This document shows positions 60,249 to 64,000 of a DNA stretch of 64,000 bases, piece after piece. The position numbers and the translations under genes are program-made. Within the stretch, counting starts at the first letter, position 1; every line of letters starts with the position of its first letter. The stretch spans positions 1,550,001-1,614,000 of the forward strand of contig OZ242183.1 of assembly GCA_965205925.1 (NCBI GenBank). The letters are read 5' to 3'. The notes under the pieces are model-generated. The model was not told where the DNA came from and made no database searches. It saw nothing but the letters and a program-made list of their open reading frames with translations. Source of the stretch: CAYRJD01 sp965205925. Its GTDB lineage: Bacteria > Actinomycetota > Acidimicrobiia > Acidimicrobiales > Poriferisodalaceae.

Positions 60249-61849
60249 GTTCACGTAAAGACACTGCCAGGCGAGGCCTAGTGCTAGAAGTCGAGCGCAA
60301 TACCCCGCCGATTCTTTGGCACTACGGCGAAGGTTTTCGTCTTGAAAAACTGCCCGTTGGCAGTCGCGTCGTTTATCCCAACGAACCGCTAAAGCCAATA
60401 AAAGACGTCGAGACCGCTATTGCAAAGGCCTTAACCGAACCGCTAGGTGACTCAAAACCGCTTTCAGAGCTGCTCTTTGCTGGCATGAAACTAACAATCG
60501 CTTTTGATGATGTGTCTCTACCGCTGCCGCCCATGGCCGCTCCAGACATTCGTTCACGCATTATCGAACAGGTGCTTGATTTAGCCGCCGCTGGTGGTGT
60601 TGACGATGTGCACCTAATTGCAGCATTGGCCTTGCACCGGCGCATGACCGAAGAAGAGCTACGTCACGCAGTTGGCGATCGTGTCTATGAGGCATTCGCT
60701 CCGCAAGGCTGCCTCTACAACTTTGATGCCGAAGATCCGGATGGCCTCACTCATCTCGGCACCACCGAATCGGGCGAGGAAGCCATCATCAGCACACGCG
60801 CGGTTGAATCCGACCTACTGGTGTACGTCAACATAAACCTGGTGCCGTTAGACGGCGGCCATAAAAGCGTCGCTACCGGTTTGTCCGGTTACCGCGGCTT
60901 ACGACACCATCACAATGTTCACACGTTGCGCAACTCCAAGTCGTTTATGGATCCTGCCAACAGCGAGTTGCATCATCGCAACTGGCGCCAAGGGCGTCTG
61001 CTGGCCGATGCCGGTGTGAAGGTGTTTCAAATCGAAACCACACTCAACAACGACACATTCCCACCGCCGTATGACTTTTTGCAGCGCCGTGAATGGGAGA
61101 TGTCGCCCAAAGATCGCCTGATGATGATGGGCACCAAGACCGTTCTAGACCTCATACCTACCCGCACTGCGCGGCGCGTCTTTCATGGCATTCGTTCGCC
61201 CTACGGACTCACCTCTATTCAAGCCGGCGAAGTTGAAGCGGTACACAAGGTCACCCTTGAGCACGTCTTTCGCCAGTTTTTGGTGCCGGTCGAAGGTCAG
61301 GCAGACATTCTCACGATGGGTCTGCCCTTCTTGGGTCCGTACAACGTCAACTCCATCATGAATCCGATCCTCGTCGCATGCCTAGGACTGGGCTACTTCT
61401 TCAACCTCTACCGAGGCAAGCCGTTAGTGCGGCAAGGAGGGGTGGTAATCATGGCGCACCCAACACCGTGGGAGTTCCATCCTGTGCATCACCCCAGCTA
61501 CATCGACTTCTTCGAAGAGGTACTGGCGGACACCACCGATCCTGAGGAAATCGAGCAACGCTATGAAAAGCGTTACGCCGAAGATGAGTGGTACATCCAT
61601 CTTTATCGCACCTCTTACGCCTACCACGGGGTGCATCCGGTCTATATGTGGTACTGGTGTGCGCACGCGCTAGAGCATTTGGGTGCGGTAATCATCGTTG
61701 GCGGCAACAATAAGGCTGTGAGGCGTATGGGTTTCCGTTCGGCAACAACTCTGCAAGACGCGTTAGAGATAGCAAGCGACGTAGTGGGACGCAGCCCAAG
61801 CATCACGCACATTCACAATCCGCCGATGCTCATGGCCGACGTTTCTTAA
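60245..61849 (+). CDS. LarA-like (DUF2088) protein
   Basis: 534 residues. An N-terminal region with LTIAFDDVSLPLPP near residue 80 matches the DDxTRP segment of the lactate racemase family, and LIAALALHRRMTEEELR near 118 the conserved His motif. GGHKSVATGLSGYRG near 205-220 may give the His and Lys that hold the nickel-pincer nucleotide in LarA. It is longer than LarA (about 420), with an extra C-terminal half containing HPTPWEFHPVHHPSY. No nickel-pincer synthesis genes are here. It is sandwiched in a lipid-like operon with the reductase-phosphatase and the acyltransferase. Confidence 0.78.
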   Translation: MSSRKDTARRGLVLEVERNTPPILWHYGEGFRLEKLPVGSRVVYPNEPLKPIKDVETAIAKALTEPLGDSKPLSELLFAGMKLTIAFDDVSLPLPPMAAPDIRSRIIEQVLDLAAAGGVDDVHLIAALALHRRMTEEELRHAVGDRVYEAFAPQGCLYNFDAEDPDGLTHLGTTESGEEAIISTRAVESDLLVYVNINLVPLDGGHKSVATGLSGYRGLRHHHNVHTLRNSKSFMDPANSELHHRNWRQGRLLADAGVKVFQIETTLNNDTFPPPYDFLQRREWEMSPKDRLMMMGTKTVLDLIPTRTARRVFHGIRSPYGLTSIQAGEVEAVHKVTLEHVFRQFLVPVEGQADILTMGLPFLGPYNVNSIMNPILVACLGLGYFFNLYRGKPLVRQGGVVIMAHPTPWEFHPVHHPSYIDFFEEVLADTTDPEEIEQRYEKRYAEDEWYIHLYRTSYAYHGVHPVYMWYWCAHALEHLGAVIIVGGNNKAVRRMGFRSATTLQDALEIASDVVGRSPSITHIHNPPMLMADVS

Positions 61850-61858
61850 CACAACGTT

Positions 61859-62872
61859 GTGGCTGCTGTGACTACTTCTGGTTCTGGTGCTGGCAAAGCC
61901 GCACGTAAGAAAATGTCGCTGGTGAAGATGGCGCGCCGCTCTGAGTTTCCGCTGCGCGCAGCGCCAACTCCTAAAGGTCAGACGCCTCTACCGCCCAACG
62001 TTGGTGCTGGATATGACACGGCTTGGGCTAGGAAATTTCCAGCTCGCGTAGTGCGTCGCATGTTTCGCGACACGATCGGTAAGACCGTCGTGAGCTACTA
62101 CGCCAAGCCGACCATCAAAGGTCTTGATCGCCTAGGAGATCTCAAAGGGGCAGCTTTGTTTGCCTCCAATCACCAAAGCCACGCTGACACTGCAGTGATG
62201 ATCACCTCAATCCCTGAGCCGTGGTGCAATCGACTGATTGTTGGTGCGGCGGCGGACTATTTCTTCGGTAATCAAGTCACGTCTACGTTGTCAGCGTTGC
62301 TGGTTGGTGCTATTCCCATTGATCGAGCCTCGGTGAATCGCCGAACCATTGACATGGCTGTCAACTTGATGCGTAGCGGATGGAGCATGGTGATCTACCC
62401 AGAAGGTGGGCGCTCAGCTGATGGCTGGGGGCAGGAGTTTCGTCCAGGAGCGGCATATCTTGCTCGTCAAGCGGGCGTTCCGGTGGTACCTGTGCATATT
62501 CGTGGCACTTTTGACATCTTGCGTAAGGGTCGAATATGGCCACGCAGATCCCGTTCGGTGATCAACTTTGGGCGTCCGATCTCCTTCGCAGGCGAAGACA
62601 ACAACCGCCGCTTCACCCGCAAGATGCAGCAAGCCGTCGAAAGCCTGGCCGACGAAACCACATCGGGTAACTGGTTTGAAGCACGCAAACGCTCACACTC
62701 AGATGCCACGCCTTCCACAAACGGACCGGACGCGCCAGCCTGGCGCCGCCGCTGGGCACTGACCGAACGAAACACCAGAAGCGTCAAAGGAGACGGTTCT
62801 AACGGAAGCGGCACTGGTGATAACAGCACCGGGTCGACAGGCGATTCCGCAAGCCAGTGGCCCTATGTGTAG
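61859..62872 (+). CDS. PlsC-like 1-acyl-glycerol-3-phosphate acyltransferase
   Basis: 337 residues. The acyltransferase motif I is NHQSHAD (His105, Asp110), motif III is YPEGGRSADGWGQEFRPGAAYLA near 180-202, and VPVVPVHIRGT near 207-217 follows. A basic N-terminal stretch of about 55 residues and a Ser/Gly/Asn-rich C-terminal tail of about 70 flank the fold. It would move an acyl group from CoA or ACP to a lyso-lipid or alcohol at the membrane. The GTG start is 10 bases after the LarA-like stop. Confidence 0.88.
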   Translation: MAAVTTSGSGAGKAARKKMSLVKMARRSEFPLRAAPTPKGQTPLPPNVGAGYDTAWARKFPARVVRRMFRDTIGKTVVSYYAKPTIKGLDRLGDLKGAALFASNHQSHADTAVMITSIPEPWCNRLIVGAAADYFFGNQVTSTLSALLVGAIPIDRASVNRRTIDMAVNLMRSGWSMVIYPEGGRSADGWGQEFRPGAAYLARQAGVPVVPVHIRGTFDILRKGRIWPRRSRSVINFGRPISFAGEDNNRRFTRKMQQAVESLADETTSGNWFEARKRSHSDATPSTNGPDAPAWRRRWALTERNTRSVKGDGSNGSGTGDNSTGSTGDSASQWPYV

Positions 62873-62892
62873 TGCCTATGTGCGTAACAGCG

Positions 62893-62906
62893 GTGTGTAA
62901 TCACAC
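62893..62906. promoter_or_regulatory. Short palindrome before the methyltransferase gene
   Basis: GTGTG-TAAT-CACAC is a perfect 5+4+5 palindrome about 30 bases before the methyltransferase ATG. It could be an operator or part of a promoter; no -35/-10 pair is clear. Confidence 0.3.
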
Positions 62907-62936
62907 TTTATTTAAAGGGGAAAAGGGGAAATAGCC

Positions 62937-64000
62937 ATGGTCAGAGCAACAGTCGATCCAGACTTACTGAAGCAACTCGCCTTCAAGGTTTGGTCATACA
63001 AGCAAGGCGAGATGGTGTCACTGATGCTGCACATCGGTGATCGACTAGGCCTGTTCTCCAAGCTGTCTGAGTTATCAGAACAAGCTGCAAGCCTGCACAC
63101 CTCAGACGCAAGCGCTACAGGCGCAGTTTCAAGTGATGATTTGGCGCAAGCCACCGGACTAAATGAACGCCTCACTCGCGAATGGCTGTACGGCATGGCC
63201 GCAGCCGGAATGCTCACATACGAAGACGACGGTTTTTCCGTAACACCAGAAGCCAAGGCACTGCTGGTAGACGAAAAAGACTCAGTGCATTTCGCTATGG
63301 GTGCATTCCGCGGCGGCCTTGAAACTGAAGCGCTTGACCTGATCTTGGGTTCATTCAAAAGTGGCATCGGTATGACCTACGAGCAGCAAGGCCCGCGCGC
63401 GGCTACAGGGCTTGCTCGCACGACTGGGCCGTTTAGTCGTCAAGCGCTCACCTCGACCATCATCGACTCCTTGGATGGAGTGAAAGCCAAACTGGAAGCG
63501 GGCGGCAAAGTGCTTGACGTGGGATGTGGCGCAGGCGTGACATCGTGTTTGGTCGCCGAAGCTTGGCCCAAAACCCAAGTTGTCGGTTATGACCCGTCAC
63601 CGACCGCCATAGATCAGGCTCGACAACGTGCGAAAGAGCAGGATTTGTCGAATGTTGAATTCGTTGTGGCCGGAGCAGCCGATGTCAGCGAAACCGATTT
63701 CGATCTAGCCCTTACCTTCGACTGCTTGCACGATATGCCTCACCCCGATGAAGCGTTGAGGACGATCCACAAAGCACTAAAGGAAGACGGAACGCTGTTG
63801 ATCAAAGACATCCGGTCGCAAGGCGACTTTGAGATCGACAGTCGCAACCCACTGCTGGCAATGTTCTACGGATTCTCCGTGTCATCGTGCCTGCAATCTG
63901 CGATGAGCGAACCAGACGGCATGGCTCTTGGCACACTCGGGCTGCACCCGAAAAAGGCGCGCCAGCTAACACGCGAAACAGGCTTTACCCGATTTGTTGA
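62937..64000 (+). CDS. SAM-dependent methyltransferase, N-terminal part (runs off window end)
   Basis: At least 354 residues from ATG 62937, which has a strong ribosome site (AAAAGGGGAA). An N-terminal winged-helix region (about 1-110; KQGEMVSLMLHIGDRLGLF, LTREWLYGMAAAGML) resembles the dimerisation domain of Rv2258c-type methyltransferases. The SAM-binding motif VLDVGCGAGVTSCLVAE is near 192-208, followed by VVGYDPS and FDCLHDMPHPDEAL. The substrate is unknown. Position after the acyltransferase suggests a tailoring role in the same pathway, though its own ribosome site and a 64-base gap allow separate expression. Confidence 0.88.
   Translation, partial: MVRATVDPDLLKQLAFKVWSYKQGEMVSLMLHIGDRLGLFSKLSELSEQAASLHTSDASATGAVSSDDLAQATGLNERLTREWLYGMAAAGMLTYEDDGFSVTPEAKALLVDEKDSVHFAMGAFRGGLETEALDLILGSFKSGIGMTYEQQGPRAATGLARTTGPFSRQALTSTIIDSLDGVKAKLEAGGKVLDVGCGAGVTSCLVAEAWPKTQVVGYDPSPTAIDQARQRAKEQDLSNVEFVVAGAADVSETDFDLALTFDCLHDMPHPDEALRTIHKALKEDGTLLIKDIRSQGDFEIDSRNPLLAMFYGFSVSSCLQSAMSEPDGMALGTLGLHPKKARQLTRETGFTRFV

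Overview
The window is a compact bacterial chromosome segment of moderate-to-high G+C (mid-50s % by eye). It is almost fully coding: no gene-free stretch exceeds about 280 bases, and many starts and stops overlap. Gene content points to an actinobacterium, most likely of the Acidimicrobiia type (inference). The signs are coenzyme F420 proteins (NpdG-like reductase, luciferase-like oxidoreductase), an InhA-type enoyl reductase, a single-chain biotin carboxylase/carboxyltransferase, a DinB/mycothiol-type protein, many acyl-CoA enzymes, GTG starts and leaderless transcription signals. Nothing looks like a phage, insertion sequence, plasmid or CRISPR array.

Layout: (1) 1-2.6 kb, an arginine cluster argC-argB-argD on the minus strand, with an ArgR-like operator next to a divergent gltB-gltD pair (2.7-8.8 kb). 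(2) 8.8-16.4 kb, a glycosyltransferase and an enoyl-CoA hydratase, then a minus-strand lipoate/2-oxoacid dehydrogenase operon (lpd, E2, a LipB-LipA fusion, a membrane protein). (3) 16.4-17.1 kb, a secreted thioredoxin-fold lipoprotein with an in-frame TGA exactly where the first redox cysteine belongs, followed by a SECIS-like hairpin: a probable selenoprotein. (4) 17-31 kb, npdG, fabI/inhA, two CNNM/CBS proteins, a heterodimeric ABC exporter, another ABC ATPase, a polysaccharide deacetylase, an acyl-CoA dehydrogenase, a HAD phosphatase, coaE and a DinB protein. (5) 31-49.5 kb, upp, a 1163-residue acyl-CoA carboxylase, a tandem CoA-transferase, Nudix, M24 peptidase, a ROK kinase lacking its zinc cysteines, AlkB, tRNA-Val(CAC), acyl-CoA synthetase, J-domain protein, F420 oxidoreductase, thiolase-like protein and ppk. 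(6) 49.5-51.5 kb, leuA behind a complete leucine attenuator with a leaderless leader peptide. (7) 51.5-56.7 kb, an alpha/beta hydrolase, a membrane-anchored MurF-like ligase and a D-Ala-D-Ala-type ligase, with a sugar dehydrogenase lipoprotein between. (8) 56.7-64 kb, a cysteine-rich triplicated lipoprotein, then a lipid-like operon: acyl-CoA reductase fused to a HAD phosphatase, a LarA-like protein, a PlsC-like acyltransferase and a methyltransferase running off the end.

The most unusual signals are the UxxC thioredoxin-like lipoprotein, a dispersed family of 12-bp tandem repeats (consensus near GGWGTWRTMGST) at six loci in both coding and non-coding DNA, the LipB-LipA fusion, the reductase-phosphatase/LarA-like/acyltransferase operon and the membrane Mur ligase cluster. 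All identifications come from reading motifs; no database search was run.
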